Source: Hanleya hanleyi (lineage: Eukaryota > Mollusca > Polyplacophora > Lepidopleurida > Hanleyidae). From it: a stretch of 64,000 nucleotides of DNA. The stretch's first letter is position 1. Every line of letters starts with the position of its first letter. Shown here one piece after another: positions 12,036 to 23,310 of this stretch. The position numbers and the translations under genes were made by a program. The stretch lies in the NCBI GenBank assembly GCA_036873755.1, contig JAVTVY010045343.1, forward strand, positions 1 to 64,000, in the 5' to 3' direction. The notes beneath the pieces are model-generated. The model made no database searches and was not told where the DNA came from. It was given only the letters and a program-made list of their open reading frames with translations.

Positions 12036-13150
12036 TCGGTCATCAACTTTAGGGTTGTTTTAAAGCTACAGCGGATTTATTTGTCCTGGTGCCGAGGACG
12101 TGATACCGTTCCCGACTCTGTCTCTATTTCCCTCGTAACTGACTTCCTCCTTCATCTTCACCAGGATAGGAAGTTTCATATTAGCACCATGGTAGGCTAT
12201 CGATCTGCTCTGGCTAGGGTGTTACGTCTTACCTTTGGTACAGACATTACAACACATATAAGGGAGTGGGAAGAGGTGCCGACATACTGACTGCGTCACA
12301 TGACTTCACAGAATAGCCTTCTGGTTAACCTATTCTAAAGCACATACCAAGAATCTAGCCTTAATGTTAATATCTCTGCGCTTATTCGCGCCTTCGCATT
12401 ACAGTCGTGTCGTACTCGCCAACTGTTACCGAAATGAGATATCGGTGTGGTTCTGTGTGTTCTGATTCGTCCACCTTTTGAACCCTTAGAGTCCGCGTCT
12501 ATAAAAGCTGTGTCTTATAAGACGGCCTTCGTGGCGGCGTTTGCCTTGGCGTCCAGAGTGTCTGAACTTCATGCTCTTGAAAGATCTTCTATGACCTGGA
12601 CAGCGGATTGGTCTTGCATTTCTTTTCGGCCCATTCCTGAATTTATCGCCAAAAATGAGTCTGTTCGTTCAGGTCCGTGCGCTCAACGTTCGTACTCCAT
12701 TCCTGCGTTGTCAGACTTTGTACATGGCCTCGAGGACGATCTTCTGCTATGTCCCGTTCGAGCCATTCGCCACTATCTTACTCGTACCGATTCCGTTCGC
12801 GGCTCTCGGCTACGGTTATTCTGTCCCTTCGCCTGTCAGCAAGGCATGACTTTTAAAAAGCCACGTAGTTGAAGAAGACCATAAAATAGTCTTATCAATT
12901 GGCAGAAGGTAGATATACCATTGACGCCCCCACTACTGTCTTCTGCTTCTTCTAATGTGATTCGTGCCATTGCTGCGTCATGGCCTTTATGGAAGAACTG
13001 GCCCCTCCATGACATTGTCCTGTCTTGTGCCTGGACAATTAACTCCACGTTCACTAATTTCTGTCTGAGAGATATGACAGTGCAATCAAATAGTGTGACC
13101 ACGCTTGGGCCACTGGTGGCTACCCAGCACGTTGTGAGTAATTTCAAAAA
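12036..13150 (+). pseudogene. DIRS tyrosine recombinase, copy A, broken
   Basis: This is a tyrosine recombinase (integrase-like) of the DIRS/Ngaro group. The N-terminal core-binding part (WCRGRDTVPDS, FHISTMVGYRSALARVLRLTFG) runs to about 12,249. It is then interrupted by a ~108-bp insertion. The catalytic domain resumes with KAVSYKTAFVAAFALASRVSELHAL (catalytic Arg in ASRVSEL) and CPVRAIRHYLTRTDSVRGSRLRLF, then stops at 12,870. The same frame carries a C-terminal part (NVIRAIAASW, FTNFCLRDM, PLVATQHVV). The residue where the nucleophilic Tyr is expected (FYLRD-type motif) is Cys, codon 13,062-13,064. Insertion, stops and Tyr loss make it inactive. Confidence 0.8.
12249..12357 (+). repeat. 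108-bp insertion splitting the recombinase of copy A
   Basis: Copy B reads straight from '...gacatta' to 'gccttaa...' (about 35,976), but copy A carries an extra ~108 bp containing 'gggaagaggtgccgacatac'. The same module occurs at 30,433-30,543 within the LINE insertion of copy B. It ends the recombinase frame at 12,290. Confidence 0.85.
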
Positions 13151-13265
13151 AAGAGGGGGGGGGGGGCGGCAAAATTGTCACCATCGCGGCAAGACAGCCA
13201 TCTTGCTGTATCATCTCATCTCATCTCATCTCAGTCATATTATTATTACATATATTATATGATAA
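13142..13265 (+). other. Poly-G tract and (CATCT)n stretch in DIRS 3' region
   Basis: A run of 12-14 G follows the recombinase remnant, then (catct)n and an ATTATTA/ATATAT-rich stretch. The same organisation is at 36,773-36,880 in copy B. No coding function is visible. Confidence 0.6.
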
Positions 13266-14007
13266 AAAGGCATCTCAGAAGGGAGAAATAAGTCAGTTGA
13301 CCGGCCGTGGATTCTATAATCACCAATGAAGGCCTGACACTAGGATAGGGTTTACTCCTAACTGCAAATTTGCTTGTGTCCTTTCAGGAAACTGACTCCC
13401 TTCTAGATGTCTCAGCTGGGTCCCCTGCGTTTCAACTCAAAAGACACCTGTTCCAGGCCTAGGGTCAACAGTAGTGATGACAGTACAGAGAGTTGACGAT
13501 TGCGCAGCCGGACCCAGAGAGCAAGCACGGTCAATTCCAACGCATCCTTCATCACTCCAAGTATGGTGAGTTGACCTGAAGAGGCTTGCGGACTGAGAGT
13601 GGTGTGGACTTGGTTACCCGCTCTAAGCTTCGGCTAGTATACGCTCTCACCGAACTTAATGGTCGGACCAAGGATCTCCCTGTATGCAAGGGCTTGTGGC
13701 TGATTCCCCCCCCCACGACATACAGTGCCTACCAAGGGGACCTTCTTGTTGCCTATCGTGCCCCGGGTATCCTACAACTTGGTGGAAATGTGTACCACAT
13801 CACGAGCACAGCTACATGGATGGAGACACTCAGATAAGTACTACTGTATCAACTCCTTGAATTACCCTTTACGTCTGTGACCAGGGCTAACTTGTTGAGT
13901 ATTAATGTCTCAGATTTATACCCATGTCTGTGTCGTTCCAGCGATTACTAGCCTGCTATGGGAGTTACCACAAGGCCGAGATTCCCGCCTCCATATGTTG
14001 GTACTGT

Positions 14008-14102
14008 GGCATGAATTGAAGCAGGTTTACGATTTGGGAATCAAATATCAAACATTTATAAACAATGTTTCTATTTGTTACCAAATCAAACCTGCTTCAA
14101 TT
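14008..14102 (+). repeat. DIRS copy A internal complementary region (ICR)
   Basis: The left half ('ggcatgaattgaagcaggtt' to 'gggaatcaaa') is the complement of the element's left end at 7,771-7,808. The right half (from 'caaacatttataaac' to 'caaacctgcttcaatt') is the complement of the right end at 14,330-14,390. The two meet at 'aatcaaatatcaaac', which defines the junction of the predicted circular intermediate. Confidence 0.9.
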
Positions 14103-14168
14103 TGATTGACCCTCCCTCCGTCCCCTCATGCCGGCCTTAAACACTACAGGTCTCGGTAATTACAATGA

Positions 14169-14391
14169 GAAAGAGGACTAGAATGGTTTGAGCAGAGCCT
14201 TTATAGTAATGCCGCTGGGATAGATGGGAGAGCTCTCCTAGGGGCGGACAACTCTCCGCTAGGGGAGCTAACTTTTAGTTTTAACTTCCGTTTTCTACGT
14301 TGTATCATCTTCCTGACGGAGATTAATGGCATGAATTGAAGCAGGTTTGATTTGGTAACAAATAGAAACATTGTTTATAAATGTTTGATTT
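14169..14391 (-). repeat. DIRS copy A right inverted terminal repeat and end
   Basis: Reverse complement of the left repeat, followed by the right-specific terminus ending 'ttataaatgtttga'. Confidence 0.88.
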
Positions 14392-14719
14392 CACTGACAT
14401 AACACGACATTAATTTGTCATCGCACAGAGATTCATAGATGTCGAAAATTTTAGTATTTTTTCTCAGAAGAGTGTATTCAGTTTCTGGTATTTTCTTCAA
14501 ATTGGGTATTTCTTCAAATTTACCACCATTGTCCATGATTTTATATTGTTTCATCCATTGAAATAATAGGCTATTGGGATTTTGTCGAAACCTAAAAAAA
14601 TTGTCAAATTTGGCAGTCTGACTTGAGTGGTAAAAAGGGACATGTATGAATCCCTGACAGTACAGGTGCCACAAGGCGTGAAGTCCTGCACTTAGAAACA
14701 CCGGTGTCCGTAATTCCTT
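14392..14719. other. Unassigned DNA between DIRS A and the tandem array
   Basis: The minus strand is open for ~110 codons here (LRTPVFLSAGLHALWHLYCQ is part of it), but the frame runs into the satellite on one side and the DIRS end on the other. I recognise no family and regard it as unsupported. Confidence 0.3.
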
Positions 14720-16022
14720 AATTCCGTAAGATTTTCTTGTTCGGACAATAACTCGTGAACGATTTAACTGATCAACTTCAAAATTGGGGTGTGCCTTGAC
14801 ATTGGCGAGAGGACGGTTGGGATTGTTTCCCAGTAATGTGCGTAATCTAATATGGCCGCCGTCAGCCATATTGGATTATAAGCAGTTGGATATTGTCCGG
14901 ACAATAACTCGAGTACGATTCAACTGATCTACTTCAAACTTGGGGAGTGCCTTGACATCGGTGAGAGGACGGTTGGGATTGTTTTTCAGCAATGTACATA
15001 ATCCAATATGGCCGCCGTCAGCCATATTGGATTATAAGCAGTTGGATCTTAGATTTTCTTGTCCAGACAATAACTCGTGAATGATTTAACCGATCAACTT
15101 CAAACTTGGGGTGTGCCTTGACATTGGTGAGAGGACGGTTGGGATTGTTTTTCAGCAAAGTGCGTAACCTAATATGGCCGCCATCAGCCATATTGGATTA
15201 TAAGCAGTTCGATCTTGTCCGGACAATAGCTGGAGTACGATTCAACTGATCTACTTCAAACTTGGGGAGTGCCTTGACATCGGTGAGAGGACAGTTGGGA
15301 TTGTTTTTCAGCAATGTGCATAATCCAATATGGCCGCTTTCAGCCATATTGGATTATAAGCAGTTGGATCTTAGATTTTTTTGTCCGGGCAATAACTCGT
15401 GAACAATTTAACCGATCAACTTCAAACTTGGGGTGTGCCTTGACATTGGTGAGAGGATGGTTGGGATTGTTTTCCAGTAATGTGCGTAATCTAATATGGC
15501 CGCCGTCAGCCATATTGGGTTATAAGCAGTTGGATCTTGTCCGGACAATAACTGGAGTACGATTCAACTGATCTACTTCAAACTTGGGGAGTGCCTTGAC
15601 ACCGGTGAGAGGACGGTTGGGATTGTTTTTCAGCAATGTGCATAATCCAATATGGCCGCCGTCAGCCATATTGGATTATAAGCAGTTGGATCTTAGATTT
15701 TCTTGTCCGGACAAGAACTCGTGAACGATTTAACCGATCAACTTCAAACTTGGGGTGTGCCTTGACATTGGGGAGAGGACAGTTGGGATTGTTTTTCAGC
15801 AATGTGCATAATCCAATATGGCTGCCGTCAGCCATATTGGATTATAAGCAGTTGGATCTTAGATTTTCTTGTCCGGACAATAACTCGTGAATGATTTAAC
15901 CGATCAACTTCAAACTTGGGGTGTGCCTTGACATTGGTGAGAGGACGGTTGTGATTGTTTTTCAGCAATGTGCGTAATCTAATATGGCCGCCGTCAGCCA
16001 TATTGGATTATAAGCAGTTGGA
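14720..16022. repeat. ~160-bp satellite array with alternating subtypes
   Basis: Eight head-to-tail units of 157-166 bp, each containing 'gccatattggattataagca', with that word at about 14,865, 15,021, 15,187, 15,343, 15,509, 15,665, 15,831 and 15,998. Two subtypes ('actcgtgaacgatttaacc' and 'actggagtacgattcaactg') alternate for the first six units, giving a dimeric higher-order repeat of ~320 bp. Each unit also contains an inverted pair AATATGGC...GCCATATT. Confidence 0.92.
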
Positions 16023-16077
16023 TATCTCCATTTTCAAATCATACTCTTCGTCAATGTTATGAGATATCGACCAAAAC

Positions 16078-16190
16078 AAATCGACCATAGAGGTCCATGG
16101 CCCCCGCAGCAGCAGCGCCAGTTATGGTGGATGTAATCCACCATAACTGGTGCTGCTAGCGGGGGACATGGACCTCTATGGTCGATTTTT
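16078..16190. repeat. Near-perfect 113-bp hairpin (fold-back element)
   Basis: Arms of ~53 bp ('aaatcgaccatagaggtcca' outward, 'gccagttatggtggat' inward) pair almost perfectly around a 3-base GTA loop. They differ by a short CAG insertion and one or two mismatches. Most likely a fold-back MITE. The stem would be an RNA hairpin if transcribed. Confidence 0.85.
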
Positions 16191-16492
16191 GTCATGGATG
16201 TACATTGCATCATGGGATAGAAGTGGGATAAAACGTCGTCAGGTTGGAACAAAAATTGTTTGATGGCTGTATCCCGCAGTCCAATGAGGAAAGATTTTTT
16301 GATATCATTTTGTGGTTTACATTAATCCCCTTGTTTGAGAATTTGTTTGTTACTAGCTTAAATAAATAAGTGAAAGCTATAAGTGAACAAACTTGTGATA
16401 GGAATATTAGGGAGTCTAGCAGGCATAGTACTGCCGTAGTCTCAGTGACTGGAAATTCTTGTACTTACAGTGTGTTTGCTTTATTATTCCAG

Positions 16493-16666
16493 TTGCTGTT
16501 TGAGTTACACAGATGTGATACTGAGTGTAAACGTCTCCAGGACTATGCAAACATTCTCCTTCAGCGCCTCGGCTCCGTTCGTCCCGAACTGTTAGACAGT
16601 TTCGTCATGCTGCTTGAATCCTCTGATACGGAGAGCTGCACAAGTGCTTGTGATTCATCAACATGA
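16493..16666 (+). CDS. Candidate terminal coding exon of an unidentified gene
   Basis: An acceptor (TTATTATTCCAG) is followed by 57 open codons ending in TGA. Codon usage is visibly less AT-rich than the surroundings. The peptide has a predicted helix (ECKRLQDYANILLQRLGS, then RPELLDSFVMLLES) and a Ser/Thr/Cys-rich tail. The helix loosely resembles the C-terminal Rab11-binding helix of FIP proteins, but that is only an impression. It does not match any part of TNNI3K that I know. No partner exon was found. Confidence 0.35.
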   Translation: MLFELHRCDTECKRLQDYANILLQRLGSVRPELLDSFVMLLESSDTESCTSACDSST

Positions 16667-17136
16667 TCTCCTGTACAGTTACCACAAATTTTTTATATGG
16701 TCACCCAAATGTCGTGATAGTGCTTTGAGAAATTCAGATCCACAGAAATCCTTTGTACATGGATGATACATGTAAATGTGTATGTCTACATGTTGACAGT
16801 GCAATTTGCATTTCATTTCACTGCGGATGAAGGTGCCACAATTTATACATGTATATACAGAAGTGTCACATTTACACAATTCTTAAATTTTCATTTATAC
16901 TCATCGTGTCACATTCAATGAATCCATGTGACTTGCGTCGCAACTATCAAGTTAAAGATGTGAAGTGATGATGCTGGCATGTCCTATCTACCAGTAGTGT
17001 GCCACATTTTGAGAATGTTACCACCAAATAATTTTGCTTTTGATTTGTTATGGTCAGATTTTATAACACTTGAAGTGTAATACATGTAGTTAATAACAGA
17101 TGTGCCACATTCTGATATGTATTGTGACACAGAGAA
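16667..17136. other. Non-coding DNA
   Basis: AT-rich sequence with scattered GTGCCACA words and no supported gene. Could be a 3' untranslated region of the candidate exon at 16,493. Confidence 0.4.
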
Positions 17137-17358
17137 GTATGGCGTATCACGTTGGGCACACCTGTTCTCGTCAGATCACTGAAGTTAAGCAACGTTGAGC
17201 TTGGTTAATACTTGGATGGGTGACCGGGGGCTGTACTGGCTGGGCTGATCAGTGTTCAGGATAATAGGAACTGTGGACACTCCCATGTGCTGGCACATGT
17301 ACGCACTGTCGTGATATGGCTGAAAAAATGTTGAAAAAGACTAAATCCTCACTCACTT
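17137..17358 (+). mobile_element. 5S rRNA-derived SINE (SINE3 type), full length
   Basis: The head is 5S-like: 'gtatcacgttgggcacacc', 'gatcactgaagttaagcaac' and 'tacttggatgggtgacc' occur in 5S order, including the internal promoter region. The body holds 'cagtgttcaggataatagga' and the tail 'cgtgatatggctgaaaaaat' ending in CTCACTCACT. That tail is shared with the tRNA-derived SINEs here, implying mobilisation by one LINE machinery. A 5'-truncated copy lies at 61,617-61,765. Confidence 0.88.
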
Positions 17359-20311
17359 CTGACATATTCACCTGAACATGTTCGTGCTGCACTTCGGGTG
17401 CTCCAGTGACAATCAATACAGCAAATATCCCACTTACCAACGGAAATGTGCCACTGTATGGATACTCTACGAAGATTTACCCTTACAGAGTGATCAGGGT
17501 GCCGCATTATGTAGATTAGAAATGTGCCACTTTCAAACTTGTGCCACTGACATTCACCAAATTTATAGGCTTGGATATGTGTGGCTGCTGAGCATAAATG
17601 TTGAGAGAATAATATTGGATTTAACTTGGCTGGGTGGTGCCTTGTTGGTTCGTCGTGATGTGACTTAAATATTGTGAAAGTGACATTAAACTTGACTCGC
17701 TGAAACCCCAGACTTCTCTGGAACTGGAAAGAAAACTTCATGTGGAAGGGACCCAGTGGACTATCCAGCTCTGCTATACTCTCAAACCAGGTTCTCAAGG
17801 TTCCAAGACAGTTATCCCAACTGCGCTAGAAGAATTTGGGGATTGATGGAATATTTCAGACATGTGGATCATCCTGTGCTATCCTCACAAGCCAGGGTAT
17901 CCTGGTTATCAAGCTGTCAAAACTAGTATCCTGGCTGCCTTATAAACTTCAGGGATGAATAAAATAATCCTGCATGTCCTATCTTCTCAAGCCAGGTTAT
18001 CAAGCTACAAAAACTAGTACATGTATTCCAACTGATGTAGGAAAATTTAGGGAAGCAGGATATATACCAGCTGTAGGATTTTACTTACACACCATTGTCC
18101 CAGTCAATACTCATACCTGTACACATGTATGGTGATAATGGAAAATGTCTCCATCTATCACAGGAAGTGACATTTCCCACTATAAAACCTTGGGTTGATC
18201 ACATTTTTTAGAAGAGGAAATTGACAAAATGGATCAAAATCATGCATATTATCTATCATTTCTTTGTTCTTTCAATGATTTTAGAGGGTGATCAAAAATT
18301 TATTAGAACAGCCAATTGAATTTTACTTCCAAAATTGGAGGGACTTAGTTATTAGAGGTATTACCATAATGAACTGCATTGTTAAGCCTAATCGATCTAC
18401 AATCTAGACAAATAAGCCTCGTACAAATATTTGACTGGCTTTTATGCTTGCTGCTTTTATATGATGCTATTGTTAGTTATTTATTTAGCATGAGCTCAGT
18501 GTTTAAAATGGACATGATGAGGGCGATTATTATTAATTATGAATCCTGCAAACCAAATGCATACATGTGAATATGAAGAAAAAGAGCTCTTTTGCATTTG
18601 AAAAATCGTAATCCCGCATGAATTTTAAAAATTATTTGCCCCTAAAATTTAGATGCGAGTGGGTCGTGAGAAACAATCAATCGACTAACAGTGGCCTGAA
18701 ACTGATCCAGTGATTCATACAAAGAACCTTGGTTATCTACGAACTTTAGTTTGTTATGAAAAACTTATGGCAATACTATAGTAAATACATGTGTATATTG
18801 ATACCTGTACCATAAAGAAATAATGTGAGAACTATGATTATTGTGGGGAATCCTCAGGTCATGTTTACTGTATTAGCTTAGTTGAGTACTATAGCATATT
18901 ACCTACCCTAAGGTAGTGAGAACCTCATTCACCAAGGAGAAAAATAGAGTTTCTGGGTACAATGGTGAGTCTAGACAGGTGAATTTTTAGTAATATAAGG
19001 GCTGAACAATAGAACTTTACAGAAAAGTTACTGATATTTATGTATTTGTGGAGCAGGATGATGGCACTGTCATACAGGGTCTGCATAATTATTTAGTCTG
19101 GGCTCCTGAACTTTTCTTTTAAAGCAGTGGACAGGTATTGACTGCCATTTTGATCTTACAGCTGTTTTCGGTAATGCATCACAGTTACGGGCACTGAATA
19201 AATATGATTCAACACAGCCAGAACTGGTGAAATCTTATGGATTATAGTTCAGATTTTGACTGAATCTCAAAGCAAAATGGTAGCCACTACCAGTTTTGAT
19301 ATTGGAGATGATATCCTCCTGGGTACTAGTATTCATTGACTTGCACAGACTGGGAGCAAGGATATAATTATGTGGGCCTGTTGGAATGATGAGGAGATTT
19401 GAGTGGGTCTGTGGATCTACATCGAGGGTCACCAATGGGCTCCGATTTGGGCTCTGGAATGGGCACCTTGAGAATAACCATCTTCAGAATGAAGTATGGA
19501 ATATAAAACTACCTCCAAGAATGCAAGACCTTGGTGAAATTAGCTTTTCAATGATGTACATGTATGAGCAGAATCTTAGGGGGGATAAATTCTCTCATCT
19601 CCCCTAGCTAAACACCTGCCTTTGTGAAAATGGTGACAGAGTTGACAGACATGAATACCCCCCAACCCCAAGCTACATATGTGAAAATGTGAATCATTGT
19701 TGATATCCTGTTTGCATTAATCAGAATAGAGAGGAGTAGATCTCACCTGTGTATACATGTAGTTGTGAGGGGATATTTTGTGATATGATGAAGACTGGAG
19801 TTGGCGGTGATTTGAGACTATGAATGGATTACAGATACTTGAATGTTTATATACTAGATGAAGAACAGAATTGATCATATCATGCAGTGTTGACCTTTAA
19901 TAATAATGTGATTATCCAAGAGGCCAGTGAACATTCTAGATTATGATTGACATTAAATCTCAGTATTGAAAACATACCTTACCCACCGCATTGCAGAGTA
20001 CATCTTGCAAAACTCAGGAAACTGCATAGCAGTTGTTAGCTAAACTGAGTTTTGCAGTTGGCAGATACTTGTCTGTTCAAATGGTGCAATATCATTTCCA
20101 TTTTGTAGCAGAGTTGGCATTTCAGAGTACATTTAGCATTCTAGCATACGTTGAGTTTGCAAGTTCCAGTTAAAAAACAAAGATATGACAAAGATACATT
20201 CATGTAAATCAGCTTGTGTCGATACGTCCATTACTCAACTTGTTTCCCTGCTGATTCAAACTACCGAATATCCGCCTATATGGACTGCTAGAGGGACTTC
20301 AATTTGGGTTT
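17359..20311. other. Non-coding DNA with one decayed SINE tail
   Basis: Mostly featureless AT-rich sequence. A decayed copy of the common SINE tail is at 17,625-17,700 ('ttggctgggtggtgccttg'). A ~115-bp stretch at 18,220-18,335 recurs, diverged, at 39,115-39,245 ('aatttattagaacagc'). No supported gene. Confidence 0.5.
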
Positions 20312-20670
20312 ACCGCACTGCGGTGGTCTAATGGTTAGAGCGTCGGCCTCGTAAGCGGTAGGTACTGGGTTCGATCCCAGGCCGGGTCATACCTAAGACT
20401 TGAAAAATGGAACTTGTTGCTCCCTCGCTTACGCTCCGCATTAAGAGGATAGAACAAGGACTGGTTCGCTCGGTGTCAGTATAATGTGACTGAGTGGGGT
20501 GTCATGTCTGCCTACGGCATGATATTTCCGTGGGACAGCACTATAAAATGGCAGCATTAGATCTGCTCTGTTACAAGTAGGTACCCCTGCCCCTCCCCCT
20601 CCCCTCCCTTCCCTTCCCCGTCGTGATATAGCTGAAAAAATGTTGAAAGCGACGTTAAACCCTATTCGCT
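20312..20670 (+). mobile_element. tRNA-derived SINE
   Basis: The tRNA-like head has an A box within 'tggtctaatggttagagcg', an anticodon-loop-like CTCGTAA and a perfect B box GGTTCGATCCC. A ~200-bp body follows, then a pyrimidine-rich stretch and the tail 'gctgaaaaaatgttgaaagc' with GACGTTAAA. The anticodon position reads CGT, suggesting a tRNA-Thr-like ancestor, though head divergence makes that uncertain. Not a functional tRNA gene, since the 3' half does not close an acceptor stem. Confidence 0.88.
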
Positions 20671-22250
20671 GTTATGCTTGGTTCATTTCAAATTCCTCAT
20701 ACTAAAACTGATTGGTTGATAGCTGGATATGTGATACTGAAGACAAATTTTCAAACTGATAAATCAAGTCTTGAGTTTCAATTGACTAAGGGACCATTCA
20801 AGAATTACTTATGCCAAAAAAAAAAAAGGATTTTTGTAACCCCAAATGCAAAATTTAACCCAGCATACATAGGAACAAACTCCCCTTCTCCCCTCGCTGC
20901 GTACGTAAGACTTCAATGCTCCCTAAACGCTCCTTGCACTTCCTGAGACTCGGCCTGGTGCGGCTAGCAGTTGAACATCAGTCTGCCCATTTGATAAGGA
21001 ATACCATTCCTCCAGGGACATTCGGCACATCACTAAAGACAGTTTCAACCACAAAACAAATTTGTTACAAAACTCTTGACATGAAATTAACAACATTTAT
21101 TCTAAACTAGAACTATCTCTCTCAGTTCAATCACTGGGTAAATGTAATTCGATTACCATTGGTCCTCGGTAATTGGATGTTCTGAGCGCCCCCTAGTGGC
21201 CAATAGGTGGATGTTGGCAGTATGAAGCGGTGGGGGAAGAAAGAGAGTAAGGGACGTAGTGACACAAGATGGTATATGAGTGTATGATAGACATAGTCAA
21301 TTCAAATTGTGCAATATGTTTGGTTAGTAGCATATATACAGATAAGTGAGTAGATCTTAATTGTGTAAATTAGTAAGATTATAATGCGATACATGCTTAC
21401 ATGTATTTGTAACATGTTCAAATGTATTATTTGTACATGGATGATAAAATGTTTAATATTTACCATGTTTACTGTATGTACATGTGTACAGGTTCATGGC
21501 TTTTAAATATTCTTTTGGGTTACAATAAATTGAGAAAATGTACGTGTTATTAAAGCATGACACTCAATTTGTATGTATATTTATATGTTTATTGTGTTTA
21601 TGTATAATTCGGTAGCTCTCTTTTTAATGTGACCAAACAGCCTTGCCAAATTAGTCTTATTAACTTGATGAATTAGTATATTTTGCTCATTTTTTTCTTG
21701 CCTTAAAAATTTGCTTTATTTTCTTCATTCTGATAGCTCACTCCAAGGATTTTGTCTCGTTTAATGTTTTTTTTCTTCTTTCTTTGTTTTCTTTGATCTA
21801 ATAACATGAATAAAGATGAACATTTAGTGATAATTCCTACTACTCATGCAAAGCATTCATGTTTCGTGTCTTTATTAGTTTGTCTTATGTTTAACATACC
21901 TGTATTTCGAATCAGAGATTTTCTGAAAATAATTGGTGATTTGTATGGAAAGAGTGAATCTATGATAAGATTATACTGAAAAATTCCACTTGTTCCAGAA
22001 AATAGGAAGCTGTATGTTCCTTTTGAACATTCAAAATGCCATACATGTAATTTCCTATAGTACACAGATTATTCTCATTGGTGGAACAGTGAATGAAATT
22101 GGAAGACAATGAAGATGTTAATGGAACACTTCAAAGGGAATGCACAAACTCTCGAAACTCACAGAATGGATGGTTTTCCCTCAGATGCATGGACACTTGG
22201 ACTGCAAGGATTGAATCAGTTTCTTGTGGATGAGAATTAATTGGATGGGA
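20671..22250. other. Non-coding DNA with one strong CTCF-type motif
   Basis: No gene supported. Contains a CTCF-consensus word at 21,186-21,199 and a very AT-rich stretch at 21,300-21,800. Confidence 0.5.
21186..21199 (-). promoter_or_regulatory. Candidate CTCF binding site
   Basis: GCGCCCCCTAGTGG matches the reverse complement of the conserved bilaterian CTCF core (CCASYAGRKGGCRS) at every position, in an AT-rich region where such a word is unexpected. Occupancy is inference. Confidence 0.5.
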
Positions 22251-22800
22251 AACTTGGAACTTTGAAAATACTCCATTCCAGGTGTTCCAAGTCTCTGAAT
22301 TCAGGGAAAAATCACAAATTCTCACATTCCAGGACTGAATCATTTTCCTTCAGATGGGCAATTTAGAACTAGGAGAATCATCCAGTCGTTGTGTTCCAAG
22401 TATCCCAGTTCAAGTAAAATTAATAAATTCAGTCATCCCAGAACAAGTTGGAACAAGGAATGGATAATTTTCCCTCGGCTCGGTAATTTAGAACTTGAAT
22501 CATCATCAATTTGTTGTGTTCCAAGTATCCCAATTCAAGTAAAATTAATGAATTCCCTCATTCTAGGACAAGTTGGAAGTCCAAGAATGGATCATTTTCT
22601 CTTGCATGGGAAATCTGGAACTTGGAGAATCATCCATTCTTTTGTGTTCCAAGTCTCCCAATGCAAGTGGACAGTCATAAATTCCCTCATTTCAGGACTA
22701 ATGCAAGGAATGGATCATTTTCCTCTTGGATGGGAAATCTGGAACTTGGAGAATCATCCATTCCTTTGTTCCAAGTCTCCCATTGCAAGTAAAAATCAAA
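22251..22800. repeat. ~120-bp tandem array
   Basis: About five units built from 'ggaatggatcattttcc', 'gggaaatctggaacttgg' and 'agaatcatccattcctttg'. Each unit carries short inverted words (GGAATGGA/TCCATTCC). Two further units of the same family lie at 24,555-24,765. Confidence 0.85.
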
Positions 22801-23310
22801 GTACTTAAAGTACTGATGTCGGGGTTTACTTGCATCAGAGGGGTTTATTAGTCCCATATTTGTGATCATTTAAGGGAGGAAAGGTGGTGTTCGCTTTACA
22901 TAAGGAATCTTCCTCAAGCTGTTCGGTTTGTAGGGCCAAACTTTCACTTTTATCAAAATGATATGAAATGGACCATTTTGTACAGCCTATACATGCATGC
23001 TGAATTACAAGACACAAAATAATGAAGGGCTGCAGAAACACGAAAACGGATTTATGGCGCACCATAGGTTCATTGGCTTATTTTCGTATTTTTATGCACT
23101 TTTCGGTGCAGATTTTCTTTTGGTTACAAAAATAGGACACCTTTATCCAAAACCAATTTGAGCAACAAATAATAATGAAATATTCAGTCTAAATAAGCTG
23201 TATGTATCAAAAATGCATTGAAGACGATTCCCTATATCTAAAGCTAACACCACCTTTGTGATCTTACAACAAAAGTTCCACGGATCGGTTGTCGATGGAC
23301 CATGAAGAAT

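Larger units (their letters stand above)
7770..14391 (+). mobile_element. DIRS-type tyrosine-recombinase retrotransposon, copy A (defective)
   Basis: The architecture is diagnostic of DIRS elements. Inverted terminal repeats at 7,787-7,966 and 14,169-14,350 share 'ttcaattcatgccattaatc' and the palindromic block around 'gctcccctagcggagagttg'. An internal complementary region at 14,008-14,102 is exactly the complement of the left end joined to the complement of the right end, as expected for a circular-intermediate template. Inside are a gag-like frame (8,124-9,390) and a tyrosine recombinase (12,036-13,150), both broken. No intact reverse transcriptase/RNase H is seen in the ~2.5 kb between them. 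There is no obvious target-site duplication, as expected for recombinase-mediated insertion. Copy B at 28,948-38,012 is colinear. Confidence 0.9.

Noticed and set aside
14375..14869. 164-codon minus-strand ORF
   Set aside because: Its N-terminal third is the translation of a 160-bp satellite unit and its 3' end lies in the DIRS terminus. The middle matches no family I know.
15314..15890. Two plus-strand ORFs starting MCIIQYGR with near-identical sequence
   Set aside because: Repeat-unit translations of the tandem array, not genes.
14720..16022. CRISPR-like array
   Set aside because: The whole ~160-bp unit repeats without unique spacers, in eukaryotic DNA with no cas genes.
17137..17245. Functional 5S rRNA gene
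   Set aside because: Several mismatches to conserved 5S positions and fusion to a SINE body and CACT tail show it is a SINE head.
20312..20395. Functional tRNA gene
   Set aside because: A and B boxes are good, but the acceptor stem does not close and the sequence continues into a SINE body and tail. The copy at 27,431 has a target duplication.
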